Below, in pieces: positions 40,735-50,016 of a stretch of 64,000 nt of DNA. The stretch covers positions 1-64,000 of the forward strand of contig JBIOUX010000163.1 of assembly GCA_044867425.1 (NCBI GenBank), given 5' to 3'. How positions within the stretch are numbered: position 1 is the first letter of the stretch; the number at the start of each line of letters is the position of its first letter. The notes below the pieces were generated by a model that ran no database searches, had not been told where the DNA came from, and saw only the letters and a list, made by a program, of their open reading frames with translations. Source of the stretch: CAWBJP01 sp044867425. GTDB lineage: Bacteria > Actinomycetota > Acidimicrobiia > IMCC26256 > BP-133. The position numbers were made by a program, and so were the translations under genes.

Positions 40735-41619
40735 CTACGACGCGGTGCTCTCCTCCTCGCTGCGGGCCTTGCCGGCCGCGGTCTGCTTGGCGGCGGATGC
40801 GGATCGGACTTTCTTCCGGCCGGCCGGCGCCCGCCGACCTCGGCCGGCGGCCACCTTCCTGGGTTCCTGCTCGCCACCTCCGGTCTCGCGGGCGCTGGCC
40901 TCCACGACAACCGCGGGGGGCGGCGCCGGGGCGGTGGAGGCAGCGGTGTCAGAGTTGACGACCGGCGTCTCGCCGGTGAGGTCGACCTCGCGCTCATGCC
41001 GGCGGACCTGGGCCAGGGCCGCTTCTCGCTGGGCGGCGCGGGCCTGGCCTTCGGGGCCCACGGTCGGATCGAGGGCCCGGGCCAGGAGCTTGGCGTGCCA
41101 CCGCTCGCCGGCGGCCCCCCCCAGCAGGCACCCGGCCAGCATGCCCACCAACGAGGCGATGCCGGCCACCGTCCCGATGTCGGACCACTGCCGGGCGGTG
41201 GTGGGCACCCCGAGGCGCTCGAGGCCGGAGACCACGTCGTCGGTGGCCCCCAGGGCTTCGACCGCCGCGGCCACCGCCACCGCCACCAGGACGCCGATGA
41301 AGAACACCAACAGGCCATGGGTGACCCCCGCCCGGCGGGCCATCCGGCCGGCGGTGTAGGACCCGAAGTACCACGACAGGAACAGCACCACCCCGAGGAC
41401 GATGCCGCCCAGCGTCCCCGCCCGCCGCAGGTCGGCGCCGGTGAGGTCCACGTTGACGTCGAGGGCTCCGAGGATGGCGGCGGTCAGGCCGGCGAGGACG
41501 GCGAAGGCGCCGTAGCCGACCAGGATCCCGGCCGCCACGCTGGTCACCGAGAAGCGGCCCCAGCCGGCGTCCTCGGCCAGCGTCAACCGATCCTGCCGAT
41601 TTTCCGCAACCGTCCGCAT
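40735..41619 (-). CDS. Four-helix membrane protein with basic C-terminal tail
   Basis: 294 residues from ATG 41619; a GGAGG site is four bases upstream and a second ATG lies at 41622. Four hydrophobic segments are visible (SVAAGILVGYGAFAVLAGLTA; LGGIVLGVVLFLSWYFGS; GLLVFFIGVLVAVAVAAAVEA; VAGIASLVGMLAGCLLGG). The last 100 residues are Ala/Lys/Arg-rich and charged (GRKKVRSASAAKQTA) and should sit in the cytoplasm. No family recognised. Divergent from ftsH. Confidence 0.65.
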   Translation of the reverse strand: MRTVAENRQDRLTLAEDAGWGRFSVTSVAAGILVGYGAFAVLAGLTAAILGALDVNVDLTGADLRRAGTLGGIVLGVVLFLSWYFGSYTAGRMARRAGVTHGLLVFFIGVLVAVAVAAAVEALGATDDVVSGLERLGVPTTARQWSDIGTVAGIASLVGMLAGCLLGGAAGERWHAKLLARALDPTVGPEGQARAAQREAALAQVRRHEREVDLTGETPVVNSDTAASTAPAPPPAVVVEASARETGGGEQEPRKVAAGRGRRAPAGRKKVRSASAAKQTAAGKARSEEESTAS

Positions 41620-41769
41620 CATGCCTCCGAATCGTGGCCCGGCGAGCCCGAAAAACCACCTCACAGCAGGTATTCCCCGGCCCGGTCGCCACAAACCGCC
41701 GACTCCCTCCCGGGCCCGGGACGTCTCGGGGCAAATCGATTCCAAACCTTTCCTAAGAAGGGCTCAAGA

Positions 41770-41784
41770 CACCCCTCCGGGGTG
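41770..41784 (+). promoter_or_regulatory. Leader hairpin upstream of ftsH
   Basis: CACCCC-TCC-GGGGTG (6-bp stem, 3-base loop) sits 14 bases before ATG 41799, just before an A/G-rich stretch that includes the ribosome site. Probably a small leader structure; it may be incidental. Confidence 0.35.
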
Positions 41785-41798
41785 CCGAAAAAGGGGCC

Positions 41799-43646
41799 AT
41801 GGCGCAGCCCAATCACCCCCAGGACCAGCCCGTCTCGCCCACGCCGCTCCTGCAGAGCCGCCGCAAGCAACTGATCCTGGCGGGGCTGATGCTCTTCGGG
41901 ATGGTGGTGATGTTGGTGATCACTTCCGCCGCCACCCCGACCCAGGCCGGAGAGCGTGATCTGTCGGTGGTGCTCCAGGCCATCGAGGACGGCTCCCTCA
42001 AGGGCCAGAAGGTCGAGCGGGCCATCCTCGACGACAACGAGCGGCTCGTGGTGCTCGAGCTCAAGGGCAACCAGATCGTCACCGCCTCCTACCCCGACCT
42101 GTTCGGCGGCGAGCTGGTGACCCGCCTGGAGGATTCCGGGGTGCCGTTCACCACCGAGCCCATCGCCAAGCCCAACGTCTTCGGCTCCCTGCTGATCACG
42201 CTCCTGCCCATCGCCCTCGTCCTGGGCCTGTTCGCCGTCATGAGCAAGCGGGGCGCCATGGGCGGCGTGCCCGGGACCAACACGGCCAAGGCCTTCACCA
42301 ACACCAAGCACGAGGTGGCCGACATCCCCACCACCCGCTTCGGCGACGTGGTCGGCTGCGACGAGGCCGTCGAGGAGCTCTCCGAGGTGGTCGACTTCCT
42401 CCACGACCCGGCCCGCTTCGAGGCGGCCGGGGCCCGCATGCCCCGTGGCTTCCTGCTGGTGGGCCCCCCGGGGACGGGCAAGACGCTCCTGGCCCGGGCC
42501 GTGGCCGGCGAGGCCGGCGTGCCCTTCTACACCGCAGCCGGCAGCGACTTCGCCGAGATGTTCGTCGGCGTCGGCGCCGCCCGGGTGCGCGACCTGTTCG
42601 CCAAGGCCAAGAAGACAGGCGGGATCGTCTTCCTGGACGAGCTCGACTCGGTGGGCCGGGCCCGCCACGGGGCGGCCGGCAACGGCTCCTCGGAGGAGCG
42701 GGAGTCGACCCTCAACGCCCTGCTGGTGGAGATGGACGGGTTCGGCAAGGACGACAACGTCATCGTCATGGCCGCCACCAACCGGCCCGACGTGCTCGAC
42801 CCCGCGCTGCAGCGGGCGGGCCGCTTCGACCGCCAGGTGACGGTGGCCGCCCCCGACCGCCGTGGCCGCACCTGCCTGCTCGACCTCTACGCCAAGGACC
42901 GCAACATCGCCGAGGGCGTCGACTTCGTGGCCCTGGCCCGGCGCACGCCCGGCCTCACCGGAGCCGACATCGCCAACCTGGTCAACCAGGCGGCCCTGGA
43001 GGCGGCCCGCAACAACCGCACTGTCATCGAGTCGGCCGACTTCGACGAGGCGCTGGCCACCGTGATGATGGGCCGGGCCCGCCGTTCGGCGGTGGTGACC
43101 GACAAGGACCGCGAGGTCACCGCCTGGCACGAGGCCGGCCACACCGTGGCCGCCCTGGTCCTGCCCGACGCCCACGACCCGGTGCAGGTCACCATCGTCC
43201 CCCGGGGTCCCGCCGGCGGGGTCACCTGGATGGGCGGCAACGACGACAGCTTCTTGACCCGCTCCCAGGCCAGGGCCCAGCTGGTGGTGGCCATGGGTGG
43301 CCGGGCCGCCGAGGAACTCCTCCTCGACGGCGACTTCACCCAGGGCGCTTCCGGCGACCTGGCCTCCGCCACCGGGCTCGCCCTGCGCATGGTCACCCAG
43401 TGGGGCATGTCCTCGCTCGGTCTGGCCGCCACCCACCCCGAAATGACCGGCATGGCCCCCTCGGAGAAGGTCCTGGCCGAGGTCGACCGGATGCTGGCCG
43501 AAGCCCTGGACGGCGCCCGCACCCTGCTGGTCGAGCAGCGCCCACTGTTCCAGGCTGTGGTGAACGAGCTCCTGGCCGAGGACACCGTCGATCTGGACCG
43601 CCTCCAGGCCATCTGGGGCGGCGTGCAAGAGGCCTCCGCAGCGTGA
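41799..43646 (+). CDS. ftsH: ATP-dependent zinc metalloprotease FtsH
   Basis: 615 residues: two transmembrane helices (about 30-50 and 128-148) bracketing a periplasmic domain, then the AAA ATPase with Walker A GPPGTGKT (about residue 222), Walker B in GGIVFLDELD, the second region of homology (ATNRPDVLDPALQRAGRFDR) and the M41 zinc site HEAGH (about 444) with the third ligand Asp in LASATGLALRM-adjacent LLDGDFTQGASGDL. It degrades misfolded membrane and short-lived proteins. Not in an obvious operon; upstream is a divergent membrane protein and downstream is gnd. Confidence 0.95.
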   Translation: MAQPNHPQDQPVSPTPLLQSRRKQLILAGLMLFGMVVMLVITSAATPTQAGERDLSVVLQAIEDGSLKGQKVERAILDDNERLVVLELKGNQIVTASYPDLFGGELVTRLEDSGVPFTTEPIAKPNVFGSLLITLLPIALVLGLFAVMSKRGAMGGVPGTNTAKAFTNTKHEVADIPTTRFGDVVGCDEAVEELSEVVDFLHDPARFEAAGARMPRGFLLVGPPGTGKTLLARAVAGEAGVPFYTAAGSDFAEMFVGVGAARVRDLFAKAKKTGGIVFLDELDSVGRARHGAAGNGSSEERESTLNALLVEMDGFGKDDNVIVMAATNRPDVLDPALQRAGRFDRQVTVAAPDRRGRTCLLDLYAKDRNIAEGVDFVALARRTPGLTGADIANLVNQAALEAARNNRTVIESADFDEALATVMMGRARRSAVVTDKDREVTAWHEAGHTVAALVLPDAHDPVQVTIVPRGPAGGVTWMGGNDDSFLTRSQARAQLVVAMGGRAAEELLLDGDFTQGASGDLASATGLALRMVTQWGMSSLGLAATHPEMTGMAPSEKVLAEVDRMLAEALDGARTLLVEQRPLFQAVVNELLAEDTVDLDRLQAIWGGVQEASAA

Positions 43647-43662
43647 ATTAACCTCCCCGGGC

Positions 43663-44537
<875 letters not shown>

Positions 44538-44538
<1 letters not shown>

Positions 44539-45959
44539 TGCCCTATCACCGGCCCCGCTCGGACGCCATCGTGCTCTTCGGGGCCACCGGCGACCTGGCG
44601 TTCAAGAAGCTCTTCCCCGCCTTGGCCCGCCTCACCGAGCGCGGGATCATCGACGGGATGCCGGTCATCGGCGTCGCCTCCCGGGGCTGGGACGACGACC
44701 AGCTCCGCCAGCGGGTCCGCGAGTCACTGGCTGCCTCCGGGGAGACCTACGACCGGGCCGCGGTGGAGCGCCTGGTCGCCTCCGTCGGCTATGTCAGCGG
44801 CGACTACCAGGACCCCAAGACCTACCAGCGCCTGGCCGAATGCCTCCAGGGCGTGAAGCACCCGCTCTTCTACCTGGCCATCCCGCCCAGCCTGTTCGAC
44901 GACGTGGTCGACGGGCTGGCCGCCGCCGGCCTGGTCGAGGGCGCCCGGGTGGTGGTGGAGAAGCCCTTCGGGCGGGATCTGGAGAGCGCCCGGGAGCTCA
45001 ACTTCTCGCTGCACCGGGTCTTCCCCGAGGAGGAGATCTTCCGCATCGATCATTACCTGGCCAAGGAGGCGGTGGAGAACCTGCTCGTCTTCCGCTTCGC
45101 CAACACCCTCCTCGAACCGGTGTGGAACCGCCGCTACGTGGCCAGCTTCCAGATCACCATGGCGGAGAGCTTCGGGATCTCGGGCCGGGGGAAGTTCTAC
45201 GAAGAGGCCGGGGCCATCCGTGACGTGGTCCAGAACCACCTGCTCCAGGTCGTGAGCCTGGTGGCCATGGAACCGCCGGTGGGCGTGGAAGCGGACGACC
45301 TGCGGGACGAGATCGTGAAGGTCCTCAAGGCCATGCCCCCCGCCGACCCCAGCCAGGTCGTCCGGGGCCAGTACCGCGGCTACCGGCAGGAGCAAGGCGT
45401 CGACCCCAACTCCGACGTGGAGACCTTCGCCGCCCTGCGCCTGGGCGTGGAGTCGTGGCGGTGGGCGGGCGTCCCCTTCTACGTGCGGGCCGGCAAGAAG
45501 ATGGCCGCCACCGCCACCGAGGTGGTGGTGGAGTTCCGGTCGCCGCCCAAGCTGCTCTTCGTCCCGCCCGGCTCCTCGGCCCCCCATCCCAACCACATGC
45601 GGTTCTGCCTCGGGCCGCAGGAGTCGGTGAGCCTCACCCTCGAGGTGAAGGCCCTGGGGGAGGACCTGGTGTCGCGCCCCACCGACTTCGCCAACCCGCC
45701 CGACGCCTTCGGGAACGACGACCCCGCCGATCCCTACGAGCGGCTGCTGGAGGACGCCATCGAAGGCGACGCCCGGCGCTTCGCCCGCCAGGACGCGGTC
45801 GAAGAGGCGTGGCGGGTGATCCAACCTGTCCTCGAGCACCCGCCGCCGGTGATCGAATACGAGCCGGGAAGCTGGGGGCCGCCGGAAGCCGACGAGCTGA
45901 TCGCCGGCGACGGTGGCTGGCACAACCCGGCCGCTCCGGTCTGCGCCCTGCCCGCATGA
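44538..45959 (+). CDS. zwf: Glucose-6-phosphate 1-dehydrogenase
   Basis: 473 residues. NADP-binding GATGDLAFKKLFPALARL is followed by the substrate motif RIDHYLAKEAVENLLVFRFANTLLEPVWNRRY in pieces, with the catalytic His-Asp region in EEIFRIDHYLAKEAV. The C-terminal beta-sheet domain includes AGKKMAATATEVVVEFRSPP. Catalyses the first step of the oxidative pentose phosphate pathway and supplies NADPH. Confidence 0.95.
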
Positions 45960-45963
45960 CGGC

Positions 45964-47343
45964 ATGAGCGCCCAGCGGCTCGTGGTCATCGGCGGCGACG
46001 CCGCCGGGATGAGCGCCGCCTCGGAGGCCCGCCGGCGCCGCCCGCCGTCGGAGCTGGAGATCGTCGCCTTCGAGCGGGGCCGGTACACGTCGTACTCGGC
46101 CTGCGGCATCCCCTACTCCATCGGCAACGTCGTGCCCGATCCCGCCAGCCTCATCGCCCGCAGCCCCGACGAGCACCGCCGGCGCGGGATCGAGGTGCAC
46201 CTCCGCCACGAGGTCGTCGCCATCGACCCGGACGCCGGGTCGGTCACGGTCCGGGACCTCGAGTCGGGAGCCGAGCGGCACGAGGGATACGACCAGCTGA
46301 TGGTGGCCACCGGCGCCGTGCCCGTGCGGCCCGACCTGCCCGGCTCCGGGGCCGAAGGCATCTTCGGCGTCCAGGTGCTGCAGGACGGCCTCGACCTGCG
46401 CCGCCTCCTCGACTCGGCCCGCGCCCCCCGGCGGGCGGTGGTGATCGGCGCCGGCTACATCGGTCTGGAGATCGCCGAAGCCATGGTGCAGCGGGGCCTG
46501 GAGGTGGCCCTGGTGGACCAGGCCCCTCAGCCCATGACGACACTCGACCCCGACATGGGTGCCCTGGTCGCCGAAGGCCTGCGGGCCATCGGCGTGGAGC
46601 TCCACCTCGGTGCCGGCGTGACCGGCTACGACACCACCGGGGGACACGTGTGCGGAGTCGTCACCTCCGAGAGGACCCTTCCCGCCGACGTCGTCGTGCT
46701 CGGTCTCGGGGTGCGGCCCAACACCGCCCTGGCCGAGGCGGCCGGCATCGCCCGGGGTCCGAGTGGCGGCATCGCCGTGGACCGGCGGATGCGCACCCGG
46801 ACATCAGGCGTGTGGGCGGCGGGCGACTGCGTCGAGGTCCACCACCGGGTGTCGCGCCGAGGTGTGACCATCGCCCTCGGCACCCACGCCAACAAGCAGG
46901 GCCGGGTGGCGGGCGTCAACCTGGGCGGCGGCTACGCCACCTTCCCGGGCGTGGTGGGGACGGCGGTGACCAAGGTGTGCGGGTTGGAGGTGGCCCGGAC
47001 CGGGCTGCGCGAGACGGAGGCGGAAGCCGCCGGCTTTACCTTCGAGAGCGTGGTGGTGGGGTCGACGACGCGGGCCGGCTACTTCCCCGGCGCGGCCCCG
47101 ATCACCACCAAGCTGGTGGCCGAACGGCGTTCGGGCCGCCTGCTGGGGGCCCAGATCGTGGGCGCGGAAGGGGCGGCCAAGCGCATCGACGTCCTGGCCT
47201 GCGCCCTGTGGAACGAGATGGCGGTCGACGAGATCGCCAGCCTTGACCTCGGCTACGCGCCGCCCTTCTCCCCCGTGTGGGACCCGGTGCTGATCGCGGC
47301 GCGCCGGGCCTGGGCCGCCGTCGAGACGGCCCTGCCCGGTTGA
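45964..47343 (+). CDS. FAD-dependent pyridine nucleotide-disulfide oxidoreductase (CoA-disulfide reductase-like)
   Basis: 459 residues. It has two dinucleotide-binding folds (VVIGGDAAGMSAASEARRR, and VVIGAGYIGLEIAEAMVQRG), a single redox Cys in SYSACGIPYSIGN, and the FAD-binding GVWAAGDCVEVHH. The C-terminal dimerisation domain is present. A single Cys in the CGIPY position is typical of CoA-disulfide/NADH oxidase family members rather than of glutathione reductases. The physiological substrate is not certain. ATG 45964 follows the zwf stop by a few bases. Confidence 0.85.
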   Translation: MSAQRLVVIGGDAAGMSAASEARRRRPPSELEIVAFERGRYTSYSACGIPYSIGNVVPDPASLIARSPDEHRRRGIEVHLRHEVVAIDPDAGSVTVRDLESGAERHEGYDQLMVATGAVPVRPDLPGSGAEGIFGVQVLQDGLDLRRLLDSARAPRRAVVIGAGYIGLEIAEAMVQRGLEVALVDQAPQPMTTLDPDMGALVAEGLRAIGVELHLGAGVTGYDTTGGHVCGVVTSERTLPADVVVLGLGVRPNTALAEAAGIARGPSGGIAVDRRMRTRTSGVWAAGDCVEVHHRVSRRGVTIALGTHANKQGRVAGVNLGGGYATFPGVVGTAVTKVCGLEVARTGLRETEAEAAGFTFESVVVGSTTRAGYFPGAAPITTKLVAERRSGRLLGAQIVGAEGAAKRIDVLACALWNEMAVDEIASLDLGYAPPFSPVWDPVLIAARRAWAAVETALPG

Positions 47344-47353
47344 GACTGACCTC

Positions 47354-47692
47354 CTACCGGGCGGCTTTGGCGGTAGCCCGGGCCGGCCTCCGGGTGTCGG
47401 CCTTAACTTCCCCGTCCTTGCTGGTGGCCCTCTTACGCGCCGCCGGCGCCTTCCGGGCGGTCCCGGGCCGTACCGGCTCCACGTGGTCGTGGACGTGGGC
47501 CTCGCCCTGGTGCTCGGAATCGAAGTTCTCGTGGGGAACGTGGGCGTGGCTCAGGGCGGCGTGGTCGTGCTCGTGCTCGTGCTCCGACGACAGGTGCTCG
47601 AACCCACCCGCGCTCATGTTGTGGGTCACGTGGAAGTGCCGGTGGCCGTGGGCCAGCGCCTCGTGGTCGTGGTCCTGGAAGTGATCAGACAT
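47354..47692 (-). CDS. His-rich small protein
   Basis: 112 residues from ATG 47690-47692. Residues 1-80 are exceptionally His-rich (DHDHEALAHGHRHFHVTHN, HEHEHDHAALSHAHVPHEN, GEAHVHDH); the C-terminal 30 are Lys/Arg/Ala-rich and could bind nucleic acid (ARKAPAARKRATSK). The pattern suggests metal binding, for example nickel, zinc or copper storage, but could equally be buffering. The order of motifs (HVTHN, GGFEHLSSEHEHEH, HVPHE, SEHQGEAH) looks conserved rather than random. Downstream of the FAD oxidoreductase and convergent with it. Confidence 0.65.
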   Translation of the reverse strand: MSDHFQDHDHEALAHGHRHFHVTHNMSAGGFEHLSSEHEHEHDHAALSHAHVPHENFDSEHQGEAHVHDHVEPVRPGTARKAPAARKRATSKDGEVKADTRRPARATAKAAR

Positions 47693-47809
47693 GCGCGCGT
47701 CCCTACCCACGGCCACTGGCACGCCAACCCAGTTTTCGGGCCCGTGAACACTGGAAGGTTCAGCCAATCCTTTGGAGGGGCCCCCTCGACCCCCGGGTAG
47801 GGTGGCGTG

Positions 47810-50014
47810 ATGAAGGTCTGGCCCGGGCAGCCCTACCCGCTCGGCGCCACCTACGACGGGGCGGGCACCAACTTCTCCCTCTTCTCCGAGGTGGCCGAGC
47901 AGGTGGAGTTGTGCCTGTTCGATGACGACGGCACCGAGACGAGCGTCCCTCTCACCGAGGTGACGGCTCAGTGCTGGCACGGCTACCTGCCGGGCGTGGG
48001 CCTCGGGCAGCGCTACGGCCTCCGGGTCCATGGTCCCTACGAGCCGGCCGCCGGCCACCGGTGCAACCCGGCCAAGCTCCTCCTCGATCCCTACGCCAAG
48101 GCGGTGGAGGGCGAGGTCGACTGGAACCCGGCCGTCTTCGGCTACCGGTTGGGCAAGGACGACCTGGCTATCGACACCCACAACAGCGCCCCCTACGTGC
48201 CCCGGTCGGTGGTCACCAACCCGTTCTTCGACTGGGCCAACGACCGTCCCCCGAGGACCCCGTTCCACGAGAGCGTGATCTACGAGCTCCACGTCAAGGG
48301 CTTCACCCACGGCCATCCCGACATCGACAAGGAGCTGCGGGGCACCTACGCCGGCCTGGCCCATCCGGCCGCCATCGAGCACCTGACCCGCCTGGGCATC
48401 ACCGCCGTCGAGCTGATGCCCGTCCACCAGTTCATCCATGACCACCGCTTGGTGGAGAAGGGCCTGCGCAACTACTGGGGCTACAACTCCATCGCCTTCC
48501 TGGCCCCCCACAACGACTACGCCTCCACCGGCCAGCGGGGCGAGCAGGCGTCCGAGTTCAAGACCATGGTCCGGGCGCTGCACGAGGCGGGCATCGAGGT
48601 GATCCTCGACGTCGTCTACAACCCCACGGCCGAGGGGAACCACCTCGGCCCCACCCTGTCGTTCAAAGGCATCGACAACGCCGCCTACTACCGGTTGACC
48701 GACGACCCCCGCTACTACATGGACTACACGGGGACGGGCAACAGCCTGAACATGCGCCACCCCCACAGCCTGCAGCTGGTGATGGACTCGCTGCGCTACT
48801 GGGTGACCGAGATGCACGTGGACGGGTTCCGCTTCGATCTGGCCGCCGCCCTGGCCCGGGAACTGCACGAGGTGGACCGGCTCTCCGCCTTCTTCGACCT
48901 CATCCAGCAGGACCCGGTGGTGTCCCAGGTCAAGCTCATCGCCGAACCCTGGGACGTGGGCGAGGGCGGCTACCAGGTGGGCAACTTCCCGCCCCTGTGG
49001 TCGGAGTGGAACGGCAAGTACCGGGACACCGTGCGGGACTTCTGGCGGGGGGAGCACGCCACCCTGGGTGAGTTCGCCTCCCGCCTCACGGGCAGCTCCG
49101 ACCTCTACCAGGGTGACGGGCGCCGTCCGTCGGCCTCCGTCAACTTCGTCACCGCCCACGACGGCTTCACCCTGCGGGACCTGGTGTCCTACAACGAGAA
49201 GCACAACGAGGCCAACAGGGAGGACAACCGGGACGGCGAGAGCCACAACCGGTCGTGGAACTGCGGCGCCGAGGGGCCGGCCGACGACCTCGATGTCAAC
49301 CGGCTGCGCCGCCGCCAGCAGCGCAACTTCCTGGCCACCCTGCTCCTGTCCCAGGGCGTGCCCATGATCCTGGCCGGCGACGAGATGGGCCGGACCCAGG
49401 GCGGGAACAACAACGCCTACTGCCAGGACAACGAGCTCTCCTGGGTCGACTGGTCGTGCCGGGAGGAGTACGACGACCTCCTTGCGCTCACGGCCAGCCT
49501 CTCCGCCTTCCGGCGGGAGCATCCCGTGTTCCACCGCCGGCGCTGGTTCTTCGGCCGCCCCCTGCGGGGCACGGGGGTCTCCGACATCGCCTGGTTCGCC
49601 CCTGACGGCACCGAGATGTCCGACGAGGACTGGAACACCGGCTTCGCCAAGTCGCTGGCCGTGTTCCTCAACGGCGATGCCATCCCCGACCCCGACCCCC
49701 GGGGCGAGCGGATCACCGACGACAGCTTCCTGTTGTGCTTCAACGCCCACCACGAGGGCCTGCCCTTCAGGATCCCCGACGGGAAGTTCGGCAAGGGATG
49801 GGTGGTGGTGCTCGACACCGACAACCTGCCCGCCTCCCGCGGCGAGTTGGAGAGGCTGGGGGCGGCTTTGGGCTCCGGAATGGGAACCATGGCCTGGAAT
49901 CCGGAGTGGGGCGAAGGAGAACCGGTGAAGTCCGGGGAGGAGGTGGAGGTGGGGGCCCGGTCGGTGCTGGTGCTCCGGCGGGCCGACCCGGGGCCCGGGA
50001 CGGCCCGGACCTGA
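47810..50014 (+). CDS. glgX: Glycogen debranching enzyme (isoamylase type)
   Basis: About 734 residues. It has the CBM48 N-terminal domain (YPLGATYDGAGTNFSLFSE), then a GH13_11 barrel: ELMPVHQFIHDH, substrate-binding YWGYNSIAFLAPHNDYAS, nucleophile Asp in VDGFRFDLAAALA, acid/base Glu in LIAEPWDVGEGGYQ and the third carboxylate in NFVTAHDGFTLRDLV. Hydrolyses alpha-1,6 branches of glycogen. ATG 47810 (or GTG 47807) follows a TAGGGT box by a few bases, so it may be leaderless. First gene of a glgX-treY-treZ operon. Confidence 0.95.
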   Translation: MKVWPGQPYPLGATYDGAGTNFSLFSEVAEQVELCLFDDDGTETSVPLTEVTAQCWHGYLPGVGLGQRYGLRVHGPYEPAAGHRCNPAKLLLDPYAKAVEGEVDWNPAVFGYRLGKDDLAIDTHNSAPYVPRSVVTNPFFDWANDRPPRTPFHESVIYELHVKGFTHGHPDIDKELRGTYAGLAHPAAIEHLTRLGITAVELMPVHQFIHDHRLVEKGLRNYWGYNSIAFLAPHNDYASTGQRGEQASEFKTMVRALHEAGIEVILDVVYNPTAEGNHLGPTLSFKGIDNAAYYRLTDDPRYYMDYTGTGNSLNMRHPHSLQLVMDSLRYWVTEMHVDGFRFDLAAALARELHEVDRLSAFFDLIQQDPVVSQVKLIAEPWDVGEGGYQVGNFPPLWSEWNGKYRDTVRDFWRGEHATLGEFASRLTGSSDLYQGDGRRPSASVNFVTAHDGFTLRDLVSYNEKHNEANREDNRDGESHNRSWNCGAEGPADDLDVNRLRRRQQRNFLATLLLSQGVPMILAGDEMGRTQGGNNNAYCQDNELSWVDWSCREEYDDLLALTASLSAFRREHPVFHRRRWFFGRPLRGTGVSDIAWFAPDGTEMSDEDWNTGFAKSLAVFLNGDAIPDPDPRGERITDDSFLLCFNAHHEGLPFRIPDGKFGKGWVVVLDTDNLPASRGELERLGAALGSGMGTMAWNPEWGEGEPVKSGEEVEVGARSVLVLRRADPGPGTART

Positions 50015-50016
50015 CA

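Noticed and set aside
47693..49753. Minus-strand frame extending the His-rich protein upstream to 49753
   Set aside because: This extension is antisense to the clear glgX gene; the real start is ATG 47692.
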